From: Buxus sempervirens
Taxonomy: Eukaryota; Streptophyta; Magnoliopsida; Buxales; Buxaceae
Assembly: GCA_947561395.2 (NCBI GenBank)
Contig: OX387183.1
Span: 59,379,915 to 59,443,914, forward strand
DNA: 64,000 nt
Reading direction: 5' to 3'
The notes under the pieces: generated by a model
Databases searched by the model: none
What the model was told of the DNA's origin: nothing
What the model saw: the letters and a program-made list of their open reading frames with translations, nothing else
Shown: piece after piece, positions 12,626-24,500 of the stretch
Numbering within the stretch: position 1 is the first letter of the stretch
How the letters are laid out: each line of letters starts with the position of its first letter
Position numbers and translations under genes: made by a program

Positions 12626-12810
12626 TGCAATGCTTTACAGCATTGCTACCTGCTTGTGGTTGTGGGATGCTACCATGTAAAGTATCTCACACAATCAATG
12701 TTATTTTATATATTTCACGTGAAACCAACTTTAAAAAACACTGACTGTAAAATGCCTCAACGTAGAACATCTCACGACCAAAGCAAATAACAATGCAGCA
12801 ATGCATTGCA
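12626..12810. mobile_element. Candidate MITE with long imperfect terminal inverted repeats
   Basis: The left end (from 12626, TGCAATGCTTTACAGCATTG) and the reverse complement of the right end (ending 12810, TGCAATGCATTGCTGCATTG) match for about 45 bp with scattered mismatches, giving a non-coding fold-back unit of about 185 bp. A target-site duplication could not be fixed, so the superfamily is open. Confidence 0.6.
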
Positions 12811-12965
12811 AGTGATGTCATCCCTACGAATTTCTATTTTATAAAAATACACATGGGTTTCTACTCTCAGTATACTCATGCAATTAGCATTCTAGTCGTA
12901 TTCAAATTGATTGGACAAGTTAGAAAATTATTTGAAGATACTTAACCTAACACATAAGAAACATC

Positions 12966-13135
12966 AGAATTACACGTTAATTTTTTATTTTTTAATTGAC
13001 TGATTTGTCGAATATCTGTTTGTCATTTTTCACTCCTACTATATAGTTTTTAACTCGTTGAAGCCTCAGAATTATGCATCAATTTTTTATTTTTAATTGA
13101 CTAATTCATCCCTGTCCGTTTGTCATTTTCATCCT
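12966..13135. repeat. Imperfect tandem duplication, period about 102 bp
   Basis: The stretch from CAGAATTACACG through TTTTTAATTGACTGATT and TGTTTGTCATTTTTC (about 12966-13032) recurs with mismatches at about 13068-13135. No coding potential. It is probably a decayed local duplication. Confidence 0.6.
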
Positions 13136-13356
13136 CCTGAGTCGGAGTTAAATACTTTTCTCCTTTTTTTTCTTATTTTCATTTTCTTCCCCTTTCACTT
13201 GTAAATTTGGATTCCTTCTTTTTTTTTCTGTTTTTTTTTTCCTCTTTTTGCTACCGCTAAAATAATTGCACCTTGTTCATCTTAGATTCTCAAAAACTAA
13301 CAAAAAACAAATGCTTCTCTAGTTTTTAAGTGAGTCAAGCGTCAATGCCGTTCTAA

Positions 13357-13537
13357 TCTATACTATATATAAATAGAAGAGGAGGGAATATTCCCTCTAG
13401 ATTCAGGCCCCCTTTTCTTTTTCCAAGTAATACCCTCTCCAAACAAAACAATCCCCCACTATTGTAACTACCTTGGCTTGGCTATTTATCAAAGGGGGCC
13501 CACGTTTTTTACGCGCGTAGCGCGTGCAACCCCCTAG
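13357..13537 (+). mobile_element. Short non-autonomous Helitron
   Basis: The element begins TCTATACTATATATAAATAG and ends CCCCTAG, with flanking A (13356) and T (13538), matching Helitron insertion between A and T without a target duplication. Eight bases before the terminal CTAG is a perfect GC-rich hairpin, ACGCGC-GTA-GCGCGT (13511-13525), the usual Helitron terminator. It is 181 bp long and non-coding, so it would need RepHel in trans. 5' TC, 3' hairpin and CTAG end all agree. Confidence 0.85.
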
Positions 13538-14559
13538 TTCACTTAAAAGCCAAACAAGGAAGATGTAAACCAGTCATAGCAAGCTGATCTTATTTCTCAA
13601 AGAAGCAATTACAATAAGAACTGATGATCATGACATAGCTTGTTATGCCCAAAAGGATGGGGACTAAAACTGCTTGACTACGTTAATACTTTAGAACCAA
13701 AAAGCAATTTCAGAAGTCTTGGCTGTCTGTTTGGTTTAAGGTATACGTGAATTTTAACACATTCTGGTCCATTTGTAGAAAAAAAAAATTTTTTCTAGAA
13801 CAACCTTATAATACCGTGTTAAAATATATTTTAATGGCGACAAGCCGATCTTTTAAATTTTTTCTTCCTAAATAATGTCCCATAATATTTTTAAAATCTT
13901 TAGATATACCAAGACACTCTTTTTCTCATTTTCTTAAGTACACTACTGCACATTCTACCCTCTAGTTCAATGGAAAAGGGAGGCCTCCCGCCAAGACATA
14001 TAAACCTAACTCTTTTTTATTTCCATTAAGGTTTCCCTTCGGCTGGATTAGGCCAGGCCCATTGATTTCTCAAACTCATTTCGGGCTATTAACTCTAAGA
14101 AACGATCCAACCCACCCGATATTTGATTCAGTCCAATTGGGCCTTGGGCTGGCTCCGGCTGCACTCGGCAACACTTTTCCAATGTAAAACCGAATTCCAG
14201 CAGTTAAACTCTCCCGTTGGACCAGCACCAGCAGATGTTCGAGCGTGAGAGACCAAGTGACATTGTCTCATCCGATCTCGATCTTCGTGTTTGGGATATT
14301 CAAACGAAAATGGTCAAGGCGATGATGCCAGGTGGCAATATACCATAAGACACATCATCCTTTCTGTCCGAAAGCCATGATGATGCCACCTGTACAAACA
14401 CTTTAAGACAGATCCATACTTGTCTGGTGAACCCACAATCTGTTTGTTAATAAACTCTCATCCCGGCCGCCGGAACCAGATCATTTGAGAAAAGGAAGCA
14501 GCTAACTACTATAAATTCTCTCACTAGCTCTAAAGCAACCCTGCAAACTAGACTTGGTG
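13538..14559. other. Upstream region of the CBM20 gene
   Basis: Intergenic and promoter sequence. A possible TATA motif (TATAAAT, 14510-14516) lies about 45 bp before the ATG, which would leave a very short leader, so the real start site may be elsewhere. Nothing else recognisable. Confidence 0.4.
14510..14516 (+). promoter_or_regulatory. Possible TATA box of the CBM20 gene
   Basis: TATAAAT about 45 bp before the ATG at 14560. The spacing would give an unusually short leader, so this is weak. Confidence 0.25.
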
Positions 14560-17500
14560 ATGGAAGCCCTAGCGAGTTCTTCGTTGAAGATTGTAGCACG
14601 GAATCGCAGAAACAGAGGCTTCTGGGTCTCTGATGCTCTTCTTGGTCGACACGAAGCTCGTTTCTTACGAACTCGGAATGTCAATGGCGAGAACTTATCA
14701 TCACATTCCATTTCTCTGCGACACAAGGTCATTCACTTGGTTTCTTCGTCTTCCTCTACGGAGATGCAGGTATCACTGTTATTTTTTGTCGATTTCCTTT
14801 GTTTTGGATTTTCGATTTTGGTTCTTTAACTTTGTCTTGGAATCCCTTGCTTTCTTAGAAACCTTTCTCGTCTGATTAGTCTCGTCCATTTTTTAAAAGC
14901 TCTAATTCTGGAAGTTGCGATGTTTCTTTCCGCATAGGTGGATTCTTTTTTATAGCTTCCTATCCTCGAGCTCTCGGTTTCACTAAATCAGTTAAGGTGT
15001 AGACCGACATAACAACTTTCTTTAGTTTGTTTCTTTGCTTCTGTTCACTGAACTATATGCTCCGGTTATTTTTTTTTATTGCTTTAATATGTAATTTCTT
15101 TTTTTCTTTTCATTTCTTTTTTTGGGTTGCTTTTGAAGCTTAGATTCCAGTGATTTTTTTTCTCTTTTTCAATTTGCAGCATTATTTTGCTCTCCTTTCT
15201 GGCTCTACTCGTTTCTACTAATTTCAAAACAACTTGTCTTGTTTCTTTCTTCTTCTGTGCTTTTGGCCATTTTTCTTCTGGAATATGCTGTGTAATGTAC
15301 GTCCTATTTTAGAAAGATCAATGTAATGAAAAAATTATGGGTAAAAGAAGTGGATAATGTTAAGGAATATATTAAATATATAAAAGTTCGCCCCTACTAT
15401 CTGCTTAAGCTTTTAGTAGGAACGGTGTTCAACATGGTATCAAAGCCTTAGGCAAACGCCAGGTCCTGGGTTCAAACCTTCACTCCACCCGTTGAGAAAA
15501 AAAAAATATTACACGTGTAGGGCCTCCCTAAAATGGGTCCCCTAAAGAAAAGGGTTTGAGTCCGGCCCACACGTGAGGGGGAGTGTTAAGGAATATATTA
15601 AATATATAAAAGTTCGCCCCTACTATCAGCTTAAGCTTTTAGTAGGAATGGTGTTCAACAGATAATGTCCTTTGAATTTGAATAGAAACCTGGTTACACC
15701 TACTGGTAAATCAGTCAGGCCCAATGGATCGAATTAACTGATTGATACAGTACTAGCAATACATCATCTGGGTACCCCATTTGTGCATGTTGGCAAAAGC
15801 CATAGATGGTATTGATAATGTATCTATGAACTTTGTAAATCGATCTCTTGATGTGAAAACCAATAAGGGTAAAAATTTTAAATGAGATATGATATTATTT
15901 TTCAAATGGTTGTAAATGAAATATGAGATTAATGTTCCTGAGAAATAATTTATCCAAAATAAGATGTTTAGGCTATTTATAAGAAGTAAATCACTATTGT
16001 CTAGCAGTTGTTGATCTGATGTTAATTGGATTACTGTCAATGCAGGCAAAATTGGACGGTACTGAAACTCAAAATCAAGAAATAGGTAGTTTTATTTTCC
16101 TTCAGGCTTTTATTGTCAACAAGTTATTTGGTTATCCAATGTTAATAGCTTTCATTTTGGCTTCACAGATCTGTCAAGGACAGTTCATGTGAAGTTCCAA
16201 CTGCAGAAGGAGTGTTTGTTTGGTGAGCATTTTTTCATTGTCGGTGATGATCCAATCTTTGGTCTATGGGACCCTTCAAGCGCTTTACCATTGGACTGGT
16301 CGGATGGGCACACATGGACTGTTGAGCTGGTGAGATTGAAACCATCTGAATTATAGAACTAAGACCTTGTTTAGATAGACTTTTGAAAAGCTGCTACCAG
16401 AAGTTACTATTAGAAGTTGATATTTTGCAGTTACTTTTTCAAGTTAGAAAACCGAAAGTCAGTCTAATAAACCATCAACAGAAAATAACCTTTTACTGAA
16501 AATTAGAAAGCTATGCTTTGTAACATACAAAGTGAAATTTGATATAGAATTGGCTGTGGGGTAATGGTGGTGGCATGGTGATGGTGGCACTAGCATTTCT
16601 GTGGTGTGACGATGGTAGAAGTAGTTATGGTGGTGATGGTAGTGCTAGCAAAGGACCGCACAAGCCTGTTTGTACTTTGCTTCCAAAAGCCTTTTTTCTT
16701 TTTTTGCTTTCAGAATAAAGATAAAAAAAATTTTGTTTTTTGCCTTCAAGAAGCCAAAATGCATAGTTATTTAGTGGTGAAGGACCAAATGGCTCCTTTT
16801 TTATACTTTTGCTTCCAAAACAAGATTTTATTCCTTTCCAAAGACTTAGTTTTTTTGCTTTCAAAAAGCAAAAAAGCATAATTTGTTAACCAAACTGACT
16901 TCTTTAAAATAGTTGCTTTTTGCTTTGAAAAAAAAATTTGCTTCTAAAAGTGCATCCAAACAAGGATTAAGTTGTTGAATGCAATTTCTGATGGACTGCT
17001 CCTGTGTTTGGAATAGGATCTACCCGTTGAGAAATCCATCCAGTTCAAGTTCATATTAAAAGGAGTTGCAGGGAAGATTGTGTGGCAACCAGGCCCGGAC
17101 CGGATTTTGAAAACATGGGAAACCAAGAACACAATTATCATTCTGGAAGATTGGGAAAATGCTGAAGTTCAAAAAATAGCAGAGGAGGAGCCATTGACTG
17201 ATGGAGGTGAGAAATTCATTGTTAATCATGACATGGAATATGTCATCACAGATAATATTACTAAACCCGAAGAACCAGTAAGAAGTGTGAACAAGGAATT
17301 AACTGTAACAGAGTCCAGCTCCTCTCATGAAGATGAACCAAAGCATAATGCAGAAAAGGATTTGGTTGCTACAGAGATCCCTGATCCGAAAGAAGAACCT
17401 GTGGCTTTTGTTGCTGAGAACATTTGTCACCAGGAACAAAAACATATGTCCATTGTTGCAGACAACATTAGCTATCCAAAACCAGAATTCCCGACTGATG

Positions 17501-18782
17501 CAAGCACTTACACAAAAGAGGAAGCCATTCGTAATGCAGATAAGGATGTAAATAACAAGAATGCAGCGAGAACAGCAGATGCAAACTTGGTGACTCATGT
17601 TGGTGGTCCTGTCCTGGTACCTGGCTTGACACCATCGCCTATGATGTCTAACCAAGAAGCACTCTCAGAAGGATTTGACAAAAACAGTACGAATGATGCA
17701 TCATTTGGAGCTGATAAGAAAACTGAGAAAACCGTTTTAACAGATGACTTATATAGAGCTGATGAATTTAAGGACAATGAGATGTCCAAGGTAATTGTTT
17801 GATGAGTGTTCTTATCTTTTGCCTCTTTTTTTGGGGAGAATTAATTTTTGTTCTGTTAACAGTAATAAATGTAGGACCTGGTGAATTCTCCTTTTTTAAG
17901 TGACCTGGTTTTAGTATGTATGCCGTTTCTTAATGTATTTGCTTGAATACAGGAGCAGTTTGAAATGAGAATATAAGTGCAGCATGATGATGTTTTTCAC
18001 TTGCTTAATGTTGAACAACTGCATCTGTGCAAAACATTGTTCAGTATTGCATTCCTTTTAAGAAAATTTTTACTTTGCCACACAATCAAGTTAGAAGCTG
18101 GTGTGTACTGGGGCTTTCTTATAATGGTTTATCCGTAACATATAAACTGCTCTTTTAAAAGATATAATCTTTCCAGTTGCAAAGCAATTCCTAGCATCTC
18201 TATTCCAAGTTTACACTTCACTGACTAATGACGGCTGATTCTTAAGTTTATCAGTTAACATTTATCCGTAGGTTTGTTTATTTTGAATTTTTTAAATAAT
18301 TGCATCTTGTAAGCTGCAATGAGACTACTTTTCCAAGCCACAAACATTACTAAGCTCTGTTGTCCATGTTTACAATATGGTTACTGATCATAGTTTTAAG
18401 TGCTATTTTATGCTTTTTATTTCGGCTTGAACTCATTGAGTAATCATTCCATGAAAGCATGCATTCTTCTGTTCTTACATAATGACTTTTTCTTTTCTGT
18501 GTTTTTTTTTCTTCCTCTTTGTGAATTTCGTAATTTAAAATACAGTTACATGGAAAGCATGAACCTGAAGGCAACCAACATCAGCATGAAACAGCTAATA
18601 TGATAAACAGTGATGTCAGTCAGAAAATGCATGGCAGTGGCCCAGGAGGAAACCCTGATTTAACTGAAGAACAAAATCAGGCTGAAGCTGAGACTACTGA
18701 AAGTGGTGCCTTACAAAACGACGTCCAATGGGGGCGTAAAGCACTGCAGAAGCTTCTATCCAATCTGGGTTTCCTAATCTAA
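14560..18782 (+). CDS. CBM20 (starch-binding) domain protein, probably plastid-targeted, five exons
   Basis: Exons 14560-14769, 16046-16085, 16169-16329, 17017-17790 and 18546-18782 join in phase to give 473 residues. All introns are GT-AG, and exon 4 would hit a stop within four codons if unspliced. Residues 1-70 are rich in Ser, Arg and Ala with few acids, like a chloroplast transit peptide. Residues about 85-180 form a CBM20 carbohydrate-binding fold: [32 protein letters not shown] and [14 protein letters not shown], with Trp and Gly positions typical of starch-binding sites. Residues about 185-450 are acidic, low-complexity and probably disordered. The C-terminus ([16 protein letters not shown]) looks like an amphipathic helix. 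No catalytic domain is attached, so it may be a scaffold or targeting factor on starch or glycogen-like glucan. It resembles Arabidopsis At5g01260, a protein without assigned function as far as I recall. Confidence 0.85.
15358..15660. mobile_element. Complete TRIM (miniature LTR retrotransposon) in intron 1 of the CBM20 gene
   Basis: Two 77-bp LTRs (15358-15434 and 15584-15660) begin TGTTAAGG and end TTCAACA and differ at two positions. Directly after the left LTR comes TGGTATCAAAGCC, close to the usual primer-binding site for initiator Met tRNA. Just before the right LTR is a purine tract (GTGAGGGGGAG, about 15573-15583). The element is flanked by a 5-bp target duplication GATAA (15353-15357 and 15661-15665). 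The interior (about 149 bp) has no coding capacity. At 303 bp it is very small; it lies within the 1276-bp intron 1, far from both splice sites. Confidence 0.93.
16365..16965. mobile_element. Candidate MITE in intron 3 of the CBM20 gene
   Basis: The left end CCTTGTTTAGATAGACTTTT (16365) pairs with the right end, whose reverse complement is CCTTGTTTGGATGCACTTTT (ending 16965), so terminal inverted repeats of about 25 bp bracket a 601-bp non-coding unit. The interior contains several inverted and direct copies of a GCTTCCAAAAGC-like motif. No target-site duplication could be fixed. Confidence 0.6.
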
Positions 18783-19786
18783 CTGAAGTGCAACTGCAGG
18801 ACTTTATCAATTGAGTCTTGCAGGCTGTTGAGCAAAGCAGGGCAGTAAAGAAATTAACGGTGTGTGTTTGTAAACGTACATATTGTAGTTGTGAATTCAT
18901 CCCAATGTACTGTAAGCAAAGTCTTTGAAAATTCTCTGTAGTATTCTTTATTCATGGTGTCTCTGCACCTGGTAATATTTTGTTGTACCAATAATGATAA
19001 TGTTTACTCACCCTTGTATTTATTTACAGTGATATTTTGCTTTTCATTGCAATTATACTTGCAGCTTGTAGAATGATGTTTCTAATACTAAATTGATTAG
19101 TTGAAGCTGATAATTTTGAATCTTGAATGGATGTCTGATGAGTATAAATGATGCATGTAGATCACGGACTGGCAACTTGTACATGTAAATTGGAGGTGAT
19201 TTCTGTTTCTTTCTTCTTCTTCTTCTGTTTTTTGGTCTGTGCTTTTCCTTTTTTCTGTACAGTAGTAAAACTCCAAAATAACTAAAGCAGCGCTGTTTTT
19301 TAGAAGATGAAATATAATGGTTCTAATTTGAAAATGCTCAAGTTTTGTTGCAGAATTGAGGCCCACACTTTTGAGGCTTTTACCTAATACAATTTTGAGA
19401 TCTATCTTTTTGGAATCGATGAGGATTCAATCTTCAACCATACCGCCTGGATCGCTTCCTTTTGTTTCCCATTTCTTTTGAAAAGTTCAATGGATTCCCA
19501 ATCAAGCTACCGACGTGGCCCAGAAAAGTTCAATCCAATGATATCGAGTCATCGACAATAGACAAAAGTAGTAGGTGTTGTTTTATCCCATCATGTGTAT
19601 CGTCATTAACTAACTCATGGGTCCTGACGCTGCGGCCGTAGCTCACACTCCAAAGATACAGCTTCATGAATGAATGTTACCCGGTTACCCCCTTCTCTCT
19701 TTTTCCCAATGTGCACCAAATATTAACCATGGGTCCAATGATTTTGAAACCAATCAGGTTAAAAATTCGCACAAGACAACAATAAA
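18783..19786. other. 3' UTR of the CBM20 gene and spacer
   Basis: About 250 bases after the stop are likely 3' UTR. The remainder is AT-rich with CT-rich patches. No gene or terminal repeat was seen. Confidence 0.45.
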
Positions 19787-19952
19787 GCAAATAAATCCGT
19801 GTCCAGCGAACGCACAAAACAACAATAAAGCAAATAAATTACTACTAGTGACCGGAGTTACAATTCCCGGAATCATTTTGAACTCAACAACTTCTCCCTA
19901 GAATTTCTCTAACTTGTGAAGCAAATAAATCCGTGTCCAGCGAACGCACAAA
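19787..19952. repeat. Two perfect 32-bp direct repeats, 134 bp apart
   Basis: The 32-bp string starting GCAAATAAATCCGTGTCC occurs at 19787-19818 and again at 19921-19952. A shorter copy of its first half also follows the first one. No function is evident; it may mark a local duplication. Confidence 0.75.
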
Positions 19953-19959
19953 TCGGGCC

Positions 19960-20240
19960 TCGTATTTCACATATTGTGTAATGGCGGCCATACGTTCCCC
20001 TTGTTTCGAGGTGCGCAGAGGCGAAGGTTCAACACGCCCAATGCCAAATTCCATCCGGCTCGTGTTTCTGCCTACAATTGGCTATATGTTGTTGGCAGTA
20101 GATCCACGAGTAAAGGCAATTATGTAGCGCCATCCATTGCCAGCACTATCAGGCTTCCTAATCGACTTCTTGGAATCTGCTCCTGCATTACGGGCACGGT
20201 ATCCAGCACTTTGCCCAACATATTTATGCAGTTTTAAATG
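19960..20240 (-). pseudogene. Unidentified coding-like fragment
   Basis: This patch is more GC-rich than its surroundings. On the minus strand it reads without stops from about 20235 to 20090 (KYVGQSAGYRARNAGADSKK followed by a WRYIIAFTRGS-like end) and then meets a TAG. I do not recognise the family. It could be an eroded exon of a lost gene or part of a transposon. The plus-strand open frames across the same bases look like shadows. Confidence 0.25.
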
Positions 20241-20721
20241 GTGACTGCCTGTCGTTATCTTATCTTGAAATCACTACATGTACTTTTAAAAAGTATTTTT
20301 GAGTTATTCCGGATATTTAAGTAAACCCTTACTTTCTTTCACTCTCATCAAAAATCTCGTGAGGGCTCGACCAGCGAAATTAATCGGAACAATCTTCCCT
20401 GTTAACTGCTAAGATTGAGTAGTCCCTTAGAGCTTGTGCCAAAATGGATCCAAACAGTCTTATACCTCAAAATCTTCATTTGTGGTCACTATCTAATTAC
20501 TTCACCATCCTCACATAGTAAAAATTTCTAACAAGGGGTTCAATGCCATCGTTTAGTGGTTAAACCAAAAACCAAATTAAACTGAATCAAACTAACAACC
20601 AAAACAAACCGATTCTGAAAATCGCAAAATAAACCGTAAAATACTAAACAAAGAAAATAAAACTAAATTGTTTGGTTGAAAATCGAACAGAATCAGTTTT
20701 TTTTAAACATTTATTATTGAC

Positions 20722-20723
<2 letters not shown>

Positions 20724-20767
<44 letters not shown>
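20724..20767. repeat. (GA)n microsatellite
   Basis: Uninterrupted AG/GA dinucleotide run of about 44 bp in the spacer between the CBM20 and CPL2 genes. Confidence 0.95.
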
Positions 20768-20771
<4 letters not shown>

Positions 20772-21581
20772 AGGGGGCCCTGATCTCAGGTCAACTAACA
20801 ATGAGCGTGAGAGGGGAAGAGAGAGGCACTGCACGCTGACTTAGAAACTTTTCTTGCTTGTTAACAGCCAAGTTTTGTACGGAAAGACGACCACCCACGG
20901 CCTGCTCCGCAGGAGATGATTGAAACTAGAATCAGTTTCTTCTCTCTTGTTTTAACGTGTTTTCGTTTAGGGCTTAGGTTAGGTTTGGACCATTGCGTAC
21001 GTAGGCTAATAGGTAACATAAAATGCAGTTAGTTTGGCCCCTTTTTGTTTACACGCAGGTCGTTTAGCTCGATTTGATTTTTTATTTCACTTGGTTTAAT
21101 AGAAACCTAAACCATAAACCAACAAAACAACTCAAATTCACATGTTTTTTTTTAAAACAGCAACGGAAATAAATAATAAAACCAAAACATTCAAACCTAT
21201 TACCAAATACAATTCCTTCCAACAGAATTTTGAAAGATGTTACAACAGTAAAGAACAAGTGCCATGTTGTTGGAGATTATAGATGGGCCAAAAGAATCTA
21301 AACTTTTAAGAAGCAATTCAAAATTATATTCACGGTTATTACAATGATGATAGTGGAAGCAAAAATTGGAGCTACTGTACAAGCTCAGAAGACAATCTAT
21401 CTCTATGTCCACCGGAAAGCAGAAAGCATGAGAAGGAAGGAAACAGCATCTCCATTTACCTCATCATATGTTATTTTCAACTTCTCCTGGGAAGAAAATA
21501 TCAAAGCTTTGAAATGAGATTCAAAAGATCGAAACTTCTGTTGGCACCAACAGTTGTTTCTCCATTCCAATCTATCACCAG

Positions 21582-24500
21582 TCAGGAAACTGGATGCCCG
21601 TTCTTCTGATACCGTGAACACGATAGACCTTGCAAACCACGAAGCAATTCTTCTTTGGACCGTTTACTCTGAATTGTTTGGGGCGATCTGAAAAGGAAAA
21701 CATATGCAATTCAATGACATAATTTTACACAATCCAAATAAAAAAAATCATAATCAAACATTAACCAATCAATCAATCAGAGTCAAATGCCTTCTCCTAC
21801 AGTCAGCAACATGAACCCTATTCCTCCATTAAAATCTATCAACCAACATGTATCTAGTTAACCTTGTAGGTATTTATACCTATTCTAACCAAATCCATCC
21901 ATGTTCCTTTTACTCTTTCACTCAACCTCTTAAATCCTTTAATACATACCCTCTCACACCTCACAAGTCACAACCACCTCCTTAGTCTTTACTTTGCATG
22001 CCAAACCGTCTTAATCTACTTTCCTTAATTTGTCACTTAATTATGCGACACTTACTCTCAAATATGTTCATTTCATATCACACTTTTCCTAGTCTTCCTG
22101 CACATCCATCTCAACATCAAAATTTCAGCAATATTCATGTTATACATACGCTGGCTTTTTGGTTACCCAAAAACCAATCCGTACATCAAATCAGGCATAA
22201 TGATTGTCTTAAAATATTTTTTCTTTTAGTTTAAACAGCACATATTAAACAAATGCACCTCTTTCTACTTAATCCATCCAGCACTTATTCCAAATACATT
22301 GTCCTGATCAATATCCGCCTGGTAAAAAATTGATCCGAGATACCAAAATTTATCATTTTTAGCTCTTAATTCTCAATTATTGCTATTGCTTCACCTCTAT
22401 CATTATTTATATTAATCTATATAGTTAGTCTAAGTTCAACTTATTTTAAAATTTTTTTATTCCAAATTATTCCTCCATAAATCTAATTCTGTACTTATTC
22501 CTTCCTTATTTTGGTCCACCAAACCAACATCTACAAATAATATACATCAAGGCACTTCCTCTTGGATAGTTAATTCATCCATAATTAGAACAAAAAGATA
22601 AAACCTCATAGCTGACCGTTAATCTCTCATTACTAGGAATTCATTTGTCTCACTACCCACTGCTCCTACTCTAGTTAATGCTCCGACATACATGTTTTTA
22701 GAACTTCAATATACCCTATGTGTAATCCCTTTTTTGTCTAAAACCCATGAAATTAACTTGCTTAGGACTCTATCATATGATTTTACTAGGTCAATAAAAA
22801 CCTTATAAAGGCTCTCCTCTTTTCTCTAAAAAGATTGCCCCAGTGGAAACCTTCCAGTCATAAAAGCCAGACTAATTGGTGATACTTTGGTTATTTTTTT
22901 TGGCCTTTGTTCTATCAGTCTTTCCTATAATTTCATAGCATGGCTTATATCCTTATAAGCTTGATTCCACAATAATTTGTGTAATTATGGATGTAGATTT
23001 AGCAAACCAGCTACTAACCTCACGCAAGCCTCCTCCTTTACCAGGGCTTGGGACAGCCAATTCCCAAAAGACATAGCAAGATAAAACAATATTGCTAGGG
23101 TCTATAATCAAAAATTAATACTGCCAGAATTATTTCAAGGTTAAAACAGTAAAAAAAGTAATATTTGAGGCTTTTCCTTTCCTCTAGACAGATGAAGCTA
23201 TTTCTTTCATTAGGGATAGTGTGGCTGATCCACACTGCCTACTTAATGAACTCTCAACTAGATTAGCCATACGTGCATCCCCTGCGCGTGCAAGCCCCAT
23301 GCACACTACACAAAACAAAAGAGACTAAAGATATATTTTCTTCTTTTTTTTTTCCTTACTATCCTAAAGAACCATGGTTTGCTCCAGATAAAGAACCCTA
23401 GTAAGGCAGGTAACATATACTGACTTTCAGTTACATAATAAGCTTCAGAGCCAAATAAATTTTCACCAAGACATAAGGGCCCACCTAGGACTGAAATATT
23501 TCTTTCTATAGGACTACAGAAACTTCTACAACAACAAAAGAAAAAAAGAAATACAGAAACATCAAAAAAACTGGGCCGCCAGTAATATATATTACAACAT
23601 AATACGCTTACTACTGGGCTTACATATGTTAGATCATGCTGATGGGGCTAATCTAGAAGGTCTTCTTAAATGAACGGTCTAAATTGACTGATCATTCTTC
23701 CACATTAGTATATTTTGGTCAGCTAAAGCCATTGCAATAGACCAAAATAACTTGTCTATAATAAATTCATTGAAGATGCAGAATTTTCAACGCCTTGTGA
23801 ATCACAGGCTGAAATTTACATGATACAAAAGGCAAAGGCTAAGAGGTAAAAAGAACAAAACATTTATTTTATGGGTCACAGAACCTTGGCTGTCACCTGT
23901 CTGAAACATGCCGATTCAGAACAATTGACTGAATGGCTCATATGGCAAACATATCATAATCATTAGTAGCAAGCACTAAATTCAAAATAAATAACAAAAT
24001 CGTTACACTAAGACCTTTAACTTGGAATAATGCTACTAAAATTGCATGTATTCCATATGAAACTAAACCTCTCCCTCATATGCAACAATTTCGAACCTTT
24101 CAAACATGAAACAAATAGAGTGACAATCCTATCAATACATTATTCTCAACAATATATATATATATATAACAACCACCTGTATCAGCTACCAGTCACCTAG
24201 GTCATTAGTCGCTACATTTAGGAAAACCTTTTTTCAATGTGAAAAATGTCCTCGAAAATGTGTTTTAAGGCTGATCTTGGGTACGCTGGAGAAGCAGGAT
24301 TCATCAAATAAGCAGTGTCACAGAGGAAATGTGTCTCACCAGCCTTGTAAAAACGATGAATCTAACTAGTAAATCAGATCTCTTAAAACAAAAGAAAAGA
24401 AAAAAAAATTTTAATTAGGGGGGAAAGAAATAGAAAATTTACTTAATTCATTTCACGCTACCTGGGTGAATTTGCACGCTTTTGTGCTTGATGATTTAAC

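Noticed and set aside
15435-15480. Possible tRNA gene (TGGTATCAAAGC...GGTTCAAACC)
   Set aside because: The first part is the primer-binding site of the TRIM element; no cloverleaf with acceptor stem can be drawn.
16606-16881. 91-codon open frame in CBM20 intron 3
   Set aside because: Lies inside the MITE-like insertion and is Phe/Lys-rich low complexity.
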